A stretch of DNA of 32,524 bases from Muribaculaceae bacterium Isolate-036 (Harlan) (GTDB lineage: Bacteria > Bacteroidota > Bacteroidia > Bacteroidales > Muribaculaceae). The stretch lies in NCBI GenBank assembly GCA_003833075.1, contig RIAY01000026.1:1-32524 (forward strand), in the 5' to 3' direction. The notes under the pieces were generated by a model. The model had not been told where the DNA came from. It ran no database searches and worked only from the letters and a program-made list of their open reading frames with translations. Position numbers and translations under genes: made by a program. Below are positions 17,860 through 26,460 of the stretch, in pieces (the stretch's first letter is position 1; every line of letters begins with the position of its first letter).

Positions 17860-17890
17860 CAAAATTAAACAAAAAAAAGCAGATGACGAA
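17860..17890 (-). promoter_or_regulatory. Candidate promoter for the ABC-F operon
   Basis: Minus-strand TAATTTTG (17867 to 17860) fully matches the -7 box; TTCG 19 bp upstream (17890 to 17887) matches TTTG at 3 of 4 bases. The -33 part falls inside the loop of the groEL terminator. The leader would be about 13 nt. Confidence 0.5.
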
Positions 17891-17903
17891 ATCACCTGCT
17901 TTT
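17875..17903 (-). terminator. Intrinsic terminator of groES-groEL
   Basis: On the minus strand AAAAGCAGGTGA pairs with TCATCTGCTTTT (12 bp, one G-U) across a 5-nt loop, followed by more T residues (TTTTGTTT). It lies 20 bp after the groEL stop. Confidence 0.88.
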
Positions 17904-17922
17904 AAATTTATCTGGGGTTGAA

Positions 17923-19855
<1,933 letters not shown>

Positions 19856-19908
19856 AATTAATATCTTTATAAAGGTTATTATAATAATATATTCTGTATA
19901 CCTATGTT

Positions 19909-19924
19909 ACAAATACCGTGCCAA
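19909..19924 (-). promoter_or_regulatory. Sigma-54-like sequence upstream of groES
   Basis: Minus strand TTGGCACGGTATTTGT resembles the -24/-12 consensus TTGGCACG-N4-TTGC with one mismatch (final T for C). Its -24 GG and -12 G are correctly spaced. A start near 19897 would give a leader of about 42 nt. No TAnnTTTG box was seen on this strand upstream of groES. Sequence match only; could be chance. Confidence 0.35.
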
Positions 19925-19975
19925 GTGCGTCTATGATCAATTCCACGCACCATATAATATAACGCGACATAAAAC

Positions 19976-20003
19976 AAAAGGGTTCGCCAAAACGAACCCT
20001 TTT
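19976..20003 (-). terminator. Intrinsic terminator of the alpha-amylase gene
   Basis: Perfect 11-bp stem AAAAGGGTTCG/CGAACCCTTTT with a 6-nt loop; on the minus strand it is followed by TTTTGTTTT. It lies 18 bp after the amylase stop. Confidence 0.88.
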
Positions 20004-20020
20004 AAACCTGCCACATACAT

Positions 20021-21457
20021 CTATTTCTGTAATATGTAAGACCTTTCGGGACCGGCAAGACCGTGCAACCGTCCTTTTCTCACCTTGAATTCTTTGCCAT
20101 AGACCGCATCTTTATATGTGCCGTCCGCAAGAGTTGTCGGCAAATCCACCTCATTTGACAATGTGCCGATATTGACAATAACCGCACCTTTTTTGCCACG
20201 GCTTACAACAAGTACCTGTCCGTTATCTGAAATGTCAACTTTCTCTTTCTGACCGGACATTGCTGCGCGGAATTTATTGACCGCGACCACTTCCGGATGC
20301 TTGAACTCATCATTACCCCGCGCACCAAGCACGTTGTTTCCCCAGTAATTCTGGCGGGTTGATCCTGCCGGGCGGCTGAAGAATAGGGGAGTGCCGTTCT
20401 GACGAGCAGTAAGGTATACCCATCCTTGCCTGATCTGGGAATCGGTGAGATGCGCGGATTCATGTGCATTTGCATACGTGTCATGACTTTCCACCCATGT
20501 TGTCAGATACTCCGGCGCTCCCTGATGATGATAACTTATCACATCAAGATTCTTTGCAGAATGCTTCTCAAGCATCTCTCTGATGACATGCCCATAACCG
20601 GATGCTGTCTGCCCCATATAGTCGGCATATTCAGCCTCAGGCACACCCTTGTCCTGCAACACTTCTCCATACACAAAAAGTGAATCATATGGCATTGAGA
20701 GAGCAACACCCTTCACACTCTTTCTCCCCGTGACTACGTCCCAAAAATCATTTTCTTTAACACCTGACGCACTATCCACCGGATCTGAATGAACGCCGAT
20801 ATGCTTCGCAGTGTCATATCTAAATCCTCTCACTCCAAGTCCAAGCAGATCATTTACGAATTCGAGATAATATTTCTGAAAGTCGGGGTTCTCTGTATTT
20901 ACATCAGGCAATCCTCCCATAGCCCACAATGTACATTGATCACGGTCGCTATAATTATTAATAGGAGTCAGTCCATTGGAATGAAACATTTTTTCACGAC
21001 CACCCACAGCCTTGTAGAAATCATCACTCACTGCGTCTATATCGAACGCAGTGTGATTGGGAAGCACGTCCACGATAATCTTGACATTATATTTGGCAGC
21101 AGAGTCCATCATCTGAATCATCTGTTCGCGAGTTCCGACTATATTGTTACCCACCTTCCAGTCTGTAGGCTGATAATAATAATACCAATTCCCTTCGGTA
21201 ACATTGTCATCGAAAATTTTCTTACCGCTTCCTTCCGGTTGATAGCAGTGCTGGACAGGAGATGTCTGCACCATGGTGAAACCTGAAGCGGCAATATCCT
21301 TCATGTTTTTTGCTATTTCAGGAAAATTCCAACTCCAGGCATGAAGGATTGTACCTGTATTTACAGCATCAGGATTGACAGTCATCCTGTCTTTTGACAT
21401 GCCATAAGAAGTCACGCCCAATAAGGCAAATGTTACTAAGATTGATTTTGAGTACAT
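20021..21457 (-). CDS. Secreted alpha-amylase, GH13 (AmyE-like, subfamily 28 type)
   Basis: Starch-degrading endo-acting alpha-1,4-glucanase. The ATG at 21457 is chosen (478 aa) because it begins a signal peptide (MYSKSILVTFALLGVTSYG); upstream in-frame starts at 21490 (ATG) and 21574 (GTG) would bury it. The domain matches Bacillus subtilis AmyE in order: GTILHAWSWNFPEIAKNMKDI, QTSPVQH, YYYQPTDWKVGN, VDVLPNHT (region I), RGFRYDTAKH with nucleophile D215, FVYGEVLQD with acid/base E265, WVESHDTYAN with D326, and TPLFFSRPAGS. A C-terminal beta domain completes the protein; I see no extra carbohydrate-binding module. No lipobox, so periplasmic or released. It stands alone, not beside susC/susD genes, so it is not part of a visible polysaccharide utilisation locus. 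Confidence 0.93.
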   Translation of the reverse strand: MYSKSILVTFALLGVTSYGMSKDRMTVNPDAVNTGTILHAWSWNFPEIAKNMKDIAASGFTMVQTSPVQHCYQPEGSGKKIFDDNVTEGNWYYYYQPTDWKVGNNIVGTREQMIQMMDSAAKYNVKIIVDVLPNHTAFDIDAVSDDFYKAVGGREKMFHSNGLTPINNYSDRDQCTLWAMGGLPDVNTENPDFQKYYLEFVNDLLGLGVRGFRYDTAKHIGVHSDPVDSASGVKENDFWDVVTGRKSVKGVALSMPYDSLFVYGEVLQDKGVPEAEYADYMGQTASGYGHVIREMLEKHSAKNLDVISYHHQGAPEYLTTWVESHDTYANAHESAHLTDSQIRQGWVYLTARQNGTPLFFSRPAGSTRQNYWGNNVLGARGNDEFKHPEVVAVNKFRAAMSGQKEKVDISDNGQVLVVSRGKKGAVIVNIGTLSNEVDLPTTLADGTYKDAVYGKEFKVRKGRLHGLAGPERSYILQK

Positions 21458-21636
21458 TAATAATAAGAATTTAAAGTTAAGCTTTAACATGCAGTCAATA
21501 TAATTGCCTGTACGTTTATTATTGTGATAAGCGAATTTAGCAAAATAATCGCTATAAAACAAATATTTGCACACTAACCCTATAATTGTGCTGAATACTA
21601 ATATTATTTAAATTGTGAGACACAATTATTTAAAAT

Positions 21637-21667
21637 TTTGATTTGTTGCAAAATTAATTTAATTTTG
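21637..21667 (+). promoter_or_regulatory. Promoter of the NlpC/P60 gene
   Basis: Full match to the Bacteroidetes consensus: TTTG at 21637-21640, 19-bp spacer, TAATTTTG at 21660-21667. The start near 21674 leaves a leader of about 98 nt. Confidence 0.7.
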
Positions 21668-21670
21668 CAA
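21646..21670. repeat. 25-bp perfect palindrome covering the promoter
   Basis: TTGCAAAATTAA, a single T, then its exact reverse complement TTAATTTTGCAA. It contains the plus-strand -7 box (21660-21667) and, by symmetry, a minus-strand TAATTTTG (21656 to 21649). It could be an operator for a dimeric regulator or a chance result of two divergent promoters back to back. Confidence 0.6.
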
Positions 21671-21771
21671 AAGATTTGTATCTTATATAGACAAATCCTA
21701 TTAAGGCATTAATAACAACAGAACCTGCAGTATCCGGAGCATACACAATCCAGATACGTATATCTTAAATC

Positions 21772-22377
21772 ATGAAAATTAAGAGAATCGTAATATCAGC
21801 GCTTATATTGACATGTGGATTTACCGCAGTTCCCCAGACATCAAAGAAAGCGTTATCAGCACATAATAAAATCCACAGCGAACAACTCGCGAACGCAAAA
21901 TCCCGCATGGACAAGAATGTTATCACAAACATGCTAAGGGAGGATATCGCAAAGAAAGAAGAGCATACCATATCTGAGGAATCTTCAAAAATGATTTCTG
22001 ATCTTCTTAGCGAGGCTCACAGATATATAGGTCGTCCATACGTTCATGGGGCAAAAGGGCCCAAGGCGTTCGACTGTTCCGGATTTACAAGTTACGTATA
22101 TCGTCAGTTCGGTTATACGATCAGTCCGTCTTCACGCACACAATATACAGAAGGTACAAATGTGGAACGCAATGATCTTCGCAAGGGAGACCTGGTTTTT
22201 TTTACAAGCAGGCGCAGCGGAAAAAATGTAGGTCATGTCGGTATTGTAGTGAGTGCAGACAATGAATCAGGAGATTTCAAATTCATTCATGCGAGTGTAA
22301 AAGGAGTCAAAGTTAGTGATTTTGAGGGATATTACCTTGGCAGATATGTTGGCGCACGCCGCATAATCACAGAATAA
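21772..22377 (+). CDS. Secreted NlpC/P60 (C40) peptidoglycan endopeptidase
   Basis: Cysteine peptidase that cuts stem peptides of peptidoglycan (D-Glu to diamino acid bond). 201 aa. N-terminal signal peptide with hydrophobic core VISALILTCGFTAV. A charged helical region to about residue 78 is followed by the C40 domain: catalytic C102 in FDCSGFTSYVY, H155 in GHVGIVV and the third residue H173 in FIHAS. YIGRPYVHGAKGPKAFDCSG and DLRKGDLVFF are typical. It carries no SH3 or LysM domain, so it is the short single-domain form. It is transcribed alone from the promoter at 21637-21667; tRNA-Gln follows with its own promoter. Confidence 0.93.
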   Translation: MKIKRIVISALILTCGFTAVPQTSKKALSAHNKIHSEQLANAKSRMDKNVITNMLREDIAKKEEHTISEESSKMISDLLSEAHRYIGRPYVHGAKGPKAFDCSGFTSYVYRQFGYTISPSSRTQYTEGTNVERNDLRKGDLVFFTSRRSGKNVGHVGIVVSADNESGDFKFIHASVKGVKVSDFEGYYLGRYVGARRIITE

Positions 22378-22409
22378 TTGAATTTTTTTAAAAAAAAGTT
22401 GCTGAAAAA

Positions 22410-22441
22410 TTTGGTCAATTAAAAATATTGTTGTAATTTTG
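22410..22441 (+). promoter_or_regulatory. Promoter of tRNA-Gln
   Basis: TTTG at 22410-22413, 20-bp spacer, TAATTTTG at 22434-22441. Predicted start near 22448, about 44 nt before the mature tRNA. Confidence 0.7.
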
Positions 22442-22491
22442 CAACGTCAAAGAGGGAAAGAGATTCCTAAAGACATAAAATTATAAAATAT

Positions 22492-22562
22492 TGCCTTGTG
22501 GTGTAATGGTAGCACACCGGATTCTGGTTCCGTTTGTGAGAGTTCGAGTCTTTCCAAGGCAA
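22492..22562 (+). tRNA. tRNA-Gln (anticodon CTG)
   Basis: Full cloverleaf. The acceptor TGCCTTG/CAAGGCA has 7 perfect pairs and the weak first pair U1-A72 favoured by glutaminyl-tRNA synthetase. D arm GTGT/GCAC; anticodon stem CCGGA/TCCGT with loop TTCTGGT (anticodon CTG at 22524-22526); variable loop TTGT; T arm GAGAG-TTCGAGT-CTTTC. The discriminator base is A and CCA is not encoded. The lowest pair of the anticodon stem (27-43) is a C-U mismatch. A stand-alone gene followed by its own terminator, at the edge of an accessory region. Confidence 0.9.
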
Positions 22563-22566
22563 CACA

Positions 22567-22603
22567 AAGAAAGAGCTAAGTCACTAAGATTTAGCTCTTT
22601 CTT
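22567..22603 (+). terminator. Intrinsic terminator of tRNA-Gln
   Basis: 13-bp perfect stem AAGAAAGAGCTAA/TTAGCTCTTTCTT with an 11-nt loop, then CTTTTCT. It lies 5 nt after the tRNA. Confidence 0.85.
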
Positions 22604-22764
22604 CTTTTCTACCCGTGCGCAAATGTTAAGAATTGTATATTTGGTACTTATTTGATACTTTACCAAAATTTTAGTCTTTACCACACGCCACAAAAGTATC
22701 AACTCAATGGCGCGCAAACAATCTTAGAGTATCGCTTGAGAAGCGTTATGAGAAATTAGATGCA

Positions 22765-23124
22765 ATGGCGGACACCGCGTTGCACCGCATCTACAATCTT
22801 GTCAACGGTGCAGTCTGGGCGGCAATACCCAAATGGGCATACATCATCTTCGCAATCGCAGTCCTCGCCGCCGGAGGTTTCGGTTATGGATTCTTCTACA
22901 TGCTCAATATAATCTCCAAATTGGAGAATGTTGAATGGCTCTACTGCTATGAACGTGGACTTAATCGCGACATGAATGTGGTGATACACCGTGAACGCCT
23001 AATGCTCCACGGCAATCCACACGAAGTTGACAGCATGAGGCCGCTAATCCGGCACCATGAGCATAGAACCCAAGCCGACACCACGTTTGTAAACTACTAT
23101 CCCTCCAATCCCTCCAATCCCTAA
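22765..23124 (+). CDS. Hypothetical membrane protein at the island edge
   Basis: I do not recognise this 119-aa protein. One transmembrane helix is clear (about 24-47: WAYIIFAIAVLAAGGFGYGFFYML), preceded by a short helix (LHRIYNLVNGAVWAAIP) and followed by a polar domain with many His and Arg (RHHEHR) and a Pro-rich end (YPSNPSNP). The frame is open upstream to 22675, and the residues there (LRVSLEKRYEKLDA) look protein-like. A nearby ATG at 22707 opens MARKQS in another frame and hits a stop at once, so the original start may have been lost by a frameshift. Base composition is richer in G and C than the operon downstream. It may be a remnant of a mobile element gene. No promoter seen. Confidence 0.45.
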   Translation: MADTALHRIYNLVNGAVWAAIPKWAYIIFAIAVLAAGGFGYGFFYMLNIISKLENVEWLYCYERGLNRDMNVVIHRERLMLHGNPHEVDSMRPLIRHHEHRTQADTTFVNYYPSNPSNP

Positions 23125-23532
23125 TCTAGATCAATGCCGCCGACAACTTCCGCAGCCATCGTTGGCATTTTCTATTTTAATCAGCTCGCAGCCTTATGTT
23201 TCTCAGCATATTCGATTGCCATCTCAGAAATTTTCGCTAATTTTGCATTGCAAATCTACGCCGATGACGGTATTAAGCCGTCGGATGGGTGGGTTTGGAG
23301 ACATATTTTCAAAGCGTTTACTTGCGCTTGATTCTTGGCTAATCTGGAATGTGGCAATTTCAAAACTTCGTCAAGGATGAAGTAACGGTAGATGTCTCGG
23401 GTATGGTTAATATACCCTTGGGAGGATTATGCCTTTTTGTGTGTCCCCTTTGGTGTATTATATATCATACGGCGTAGGCTCTGCGTTACTCGTTCTACGA
23501 AGTGACGGCAGCCACAGCCACAGATTAGCAGG
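23125..23532. other. 408-bp region without a convincing gene
   Basis: No open frame here has clear family features. Short pieces look like decayed coding sequence, for example a minus-strand tail KISEMAIEYAEKHKAAS ending at 23181 behind an in-frame stop. Just before the operon there is an imperfect hairpin at 23485-23506 (GTTACTCGT/ACGAAGTGAC). I found no good TTTG-N19-TAnnTTTG promoter for the downstream operon. Confidence 0.4.
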
Positions 23533-24801
23533 ATGAGTAACAAGTACGGATCCTGCGCTTTTTTGTTATCAATAAACCAATCCAATCGAGGGTCCTATGG
23601 ATTGACTGAGGAAGCTAAGGCTTATCGTCCTATGGGACGAATTATTGATTTCATCCAAAAGGAAGGGCAAGGTAAATATCTTTGCTACAAAACTCGAAAA
23701 ATGTCGCTGGACACGGATTCCAGCGATACATTATCTTATGACGATAAGCCGTCAATGCAGATTTTCGGATCGCAAATCGCTGAAAGTAATAAAGCGAGAG
23801 TTCACACCGTTAATATCTCTCCAAAGCTGATACACACCTGTATTACTCCAATTTTTAGTTTCTTTCTAGACGGGTCGCGCCACACATACAAAATTGATGA
23901 TATAGCTATCGGGAAAAGAATTTTTCCGTTCTTAGCGGGTCAGATAATAGTTGGATGTTGTGAACGTGTCAATCGGGATACATTCAAGAAGGCTGCACTA
24001 CATCATAAGATGGTTCTTTCATTGCCTTCGGATTTCAATGTGGACGATGACGATAATTATTGTAGGTTGTTTTTGGAAAAGATTAATTCCCAAATATCCC
24101 AATTACCTTTTGTCGCAACGTCCGGAATTCATTTCGGCAACATCCTTCTTTATGAAACTGATGCGCTTGGCAAGGACGAGAGAGGAAAAGATGGATTGCA
24201 AAATCGTGGAATAGCAAAAATACAAACTGTGATGACCGATGATGAACAGCTTCTTGTTGCTGACCTGTGCAAGCACAATCGACTTGACGATGAGCATTGG
24301 CTTATAAAGGATGGTTCGCTTGAATATACTCCTTCCTCACGACTTAAAGATGACGAATGGCTCAAAATGAGGAATAATTATCAATATGTTGTCGGCGTAT
24401 CTAAACAATTCAATCCGGATTTGATTCTTGATTTTGAAAAGAATAAGCTCTCCAAGACAATTGCATCGCTGAAACCGTTTGAGCGTACAAAGGTATATCG
24501 TTATGCAGCCGAGCAATGTCAGACAGAATTTGCGATATGGTATTTGCGATTAAGAAACAGTGACTTCCGTGAAACACATTTTTCTGATGTGATAAAATGT
24601 GAAATGGTTATTCCAACAGAAGGTGGTGTCATTGATTCGGATACAATTGATGTCATATGTGCAAATTTAATCCGAGAAGCATATCCGGTATGCTATGGTA
24701 CCGATTCGCGATGGGCAAATCATTTATATCCGGTATTTCTAACCGAGAAATACTGCAAGTCAAACTACATTGACAATAACATAATCCTCAATCTCTTTTG
24801 A
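23533..24801 (+). CDS. NurA-domain nuclease, first gene of a five-gene operon
   Basis: 422-aa protein with the NurA fold of Mn-dependent 5'-3' exo/endonucleases, which resect DNA ends when driven by HerA. Motifs in order: D113 in FFLDGSRH (first metal-binding Asp), the second Asp D260 in LIKDGSLEY, V287-K291 in VVGVSKQ, and the C-terminal block H397 in HLYPVFLTEKY. These match the spacing and wording of NurA motifs, and all look intact. The N-terminal 100 residues (LTEEAKAYRPMGRIIDFIQ and on) are not assigned. No signal peptide, so cytoplasmic. Its TGA overlaps the ATG of the HerA-type gene by 1 nt (TGATG), which strongly supports a NurA-HerA pair. The alternative is another RNase H-like nuclease, less likely given the partner. 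Confidence 0.82.
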   Translation: MSNKYGSCAFLLSINQSNRGSYGLTEEAKAYRPMGRIIDFIQKEGQGKYLCYKTRKMSLDTDSSDTLSYDDKPSMQIFGSQIAESNKARVHTVNISPKLIHTCITPIFSFFLDGSRHTYKIDDIAIGKRIFPFLAGQIIVGCCERVNRDTFKKAALHHKMVLSLPSDFNVDDDDNYCRLFLEKINSQISQLPFVATSGIHFGNILLYETDALGKDERGKDGLQNRGIAKIQTVMTDDEQLLVADLCKHNRLDDEHWLIKDGSLEYTPSSRLKDDEWLKMRNNYQYVVGVSKQFNPDLILDFEKNKLSKTIASLKPFERTKVYRYAAEQCQTEFAIWYLRLRNSDFRETHFSDVIKCEMVIPTEGGVIDSDTIDVICANLIREAYPVCYGTDSRWANHLYPVFLTEKYCKSNYIDNNIILNLF

Positions 24802-26459
24802 TGAAAAATAGAACCATAATAGGGAAGGTATCGGCGACAGAAAAATGTCCGTCAACGATTGATGAATTCTACTTCTGGACAGATAAGAAGCAGATATTGA
24901 GCCCATTTGATATTATAAAAGTAGAACATGAACATTCCTCTATTACATATGGCGTAATCGAAGAAATCAATCATGTAACAGATGCATTAAGTCATTTTAC
25001 AAGTTACATTTCAAGTGATTTTGGAGATACAGGTGCAAATATCGGAAATATGAATCGTCTTGGCATGAACTACGTCAAGGCGAGAGTTATATGTAATACA
25101 GAAAATATATACACCCCTGTATTAGATAGCCGCCAAGTGTCATTATGCAATGAGGACGATGTGCGAACAGCATTAGGACTCACTGAAAACGAAGTCAAGA
25201 ATCCTCTCGTTTGCGGATATTTGGAAATGTATAAAGGCGAAAATGCGATTAAAGTAAAAGTTATACTAAACTCGCATTTCCTAATTGGACCTGACGGAGC
25301 ACATATAAATGTTTCCGGTATTTCAGGGCTGGCTGCGAAGACTTCATATTCGATGTTCCTTTTGAATGCTATTCAACAGAAATTCCGCCTTGATTCCGGA
25401 GAAACCGCAGCATTCGTTCTTTTTAATGTAAAAGGACGTGACCTGATGGCGATTGATGAACCTAATATAGAGCTTTCAGACAAGGATAAGAAGATATATT
25501 CTGACTTGGGATTGGAGGTAGAACCTTTCCATAATGTCCGATATTATTATCCTTATGGAAAAGGAGGACATCTTCAATCATACGCAGCGCCGGAAGATAT
25601 AGCTTCTCAGAAAAGTCGGCATATCGCATTTCCATACAAATTCAGTTTTGAACAATCCTTGGATATGCTTGATTTATTACTCGCAAATGAAGATGATAGC
25701 ACTGGTACGTTAGAGTCATGTGTTAACTTTATCATTAATGGTGGTGGAGAATTCAGCGGTGTTTCTAAGTGGAAAACACTTATTGAAAAGATTGATAACT
25801 GTACCAAAACATCCAATGCTGGCGGTCAAAAAAATGAAATTCAGGTTGCAAGTTGGAGAAAATTTAAACGTTGCGTTAGCAAGGCTATTAACAATGACAT
25901 TTTTGCAAATACAGTTACAAGCGGTGAAGTTGAACTTTCTCAAGAGATCGCAAACAATCTAAGGTCAGGCGAGGTAATGGTTATAGACATAGCTCGACTT
26001 GATGAAAATTCTCAAAGTTTTGTCTTCGGATCGGTTGCAAGAGCCATATATGATTTGAAACTTGGCGCGTCGCGTGACGATATTCCTGATAAAGTCATTA
26101 TATTTGTTGATGAGCTTAACAAGTATGCTTCGACTGATGTTCCGAAAGGTTCACCAATTCTAAAACAGATTTTAGATATTGCCGAGCGAGGTCGTTCTCT
26201 TGGAATTATCCTATTTTCCGTTGAGCAATTCCGAAGTGCCATACATGACCGAGTAAAGGGAAACTGTGCCACGTCGGCTTATGGCAGAACAAATGCCATA
26301 GAAGTATCTAAGCCTGATTACCGATATATTCCTAAAGCATATCAAAATATGCTTACTCGTTTATCACCGGGCGAATATATTATCTCAAATCCGGCTCTTC
26401 GTTCATTGGTTAACATCCGTTTCCCACGACCTCTTTACAAACAATTTCCAAACGGTTGA
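24801..26459 (+). CDS. HerA-type hexameric DNA translocase (DUF87/FtsK-HerA ATPase)
   Basis: 552-aa ATPase of the HerA/FtsK superfamily, which forms hexamers that pump double-stranded DNA and feed NurA. The start is the ATG at 24801; a TTG just before it is not needed. The N-terminal HAS-barrel is at about 1-60 (IIGKVSATEK, DIIKVEHEHSSITYGVIEE). Walker A is GISGLAAKT at about 173-181, with Ala-Ala where HerA usually has Gly-containing SGK. Walker B is VIIFVDELNKYA (about 431-442). The C-terminal RGRSLGIILFSVEQFRSAI (about 462-480) matches the HerA sensor/arginine region, where Gln is usually preceded by T. It is coupled to the NurA gene by a 1-nt overlap and to the GHKL gene by a 1-nt gap, so the motor and nuclease are made together. 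Confidence 0.88.
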   Translation: MKNRTIIGKVSATEKCPSTIDEFYFWTDKKQILSPFDIIKVEHEHSSITYGVIEEINHVTDALSHFTSYISSDFGDTGANIGNMNRLGMNYVKARVICNTENIYTPVLDSRQVSLCNEDDVRTALGLTENEVKNPLVCGYLEMYKGENAIKVKVILNSHFLIGPDGAHINVSGISGLAAKTSYSMFLLNAIQQKFRLDSGETAAFVLFNVKGRDLMAIDEPNIELSDKDKKIYSDLGLEVEPFHNVRYYYPYGKGGHLQSYAAPEDIASQKSRHIAFPYKFSFEQSLDMLDLLLANEDDSTGTLESCVNFIINGGGEFSGVSKWKTLIEKIDNCTKTSNAGGQKNEIQVASWRKFKRCVSKAINNDIFANTVTSGEVELSQEIANNLRSGEVMVIDIARLDENSQSFVFGSVARAIYDLKLGASRDDIPDKVIIFVDELNKYASTDVPKGSPILKQILDIAERGRSLGIILFSVEQFRSAIHDRVKGNCATSAYGRTNAIEVSKPDYRYIPKAYQNMLTRLSPGEYIISNPALRSLVNIRFPRPLYKQFPNG

Positions 26460-26460
26460 T

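Larger units (their letters stand above)
21458..21771. other. Divergent control region between the amylase and NlpC/P60 genes
   Basis: 314 bp without a gene, strongly AT-rich. It holds the promoter of the NlpC/P60 gene, a 25-bp palindrome and a smaller hairpin-like repeat (AATTGTG-AGA-CACAATT, 21611-21627). For the amylase gene only a -7-like box within the palindrome was seen, without a matching -33. Confidence 0.5.

Noticed and set aside
22378..22400. A-run/T-run after the NlpC/P60 gene as a terminator
   Set aside because: TTTTTTT directly joined to AAAAAAAA leaves no loop and no GC stem; not a convincing intrinsic terminator.
22481..22717. Minus-strand 78-codon frame over tRNA-Gln
   Set aside because: It runs through the tRNA and its terminator in antisense; no protein features.
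23099..23122. Tandem CCCTCCAAT repeats as a CRISPR-like or VNTR array
   Set aside because: Only two full 9-bp copies, encoding the SNPSNP end of a small ORF; no spacers.
23181..23260. Short minus-strand peptide ending KISEMAIEYAEKHKAAS
   Set aside because: Looks protein-like, but an in-frame stop lies just upstream and only about 13 codons follow its ATG; at most a remnant.
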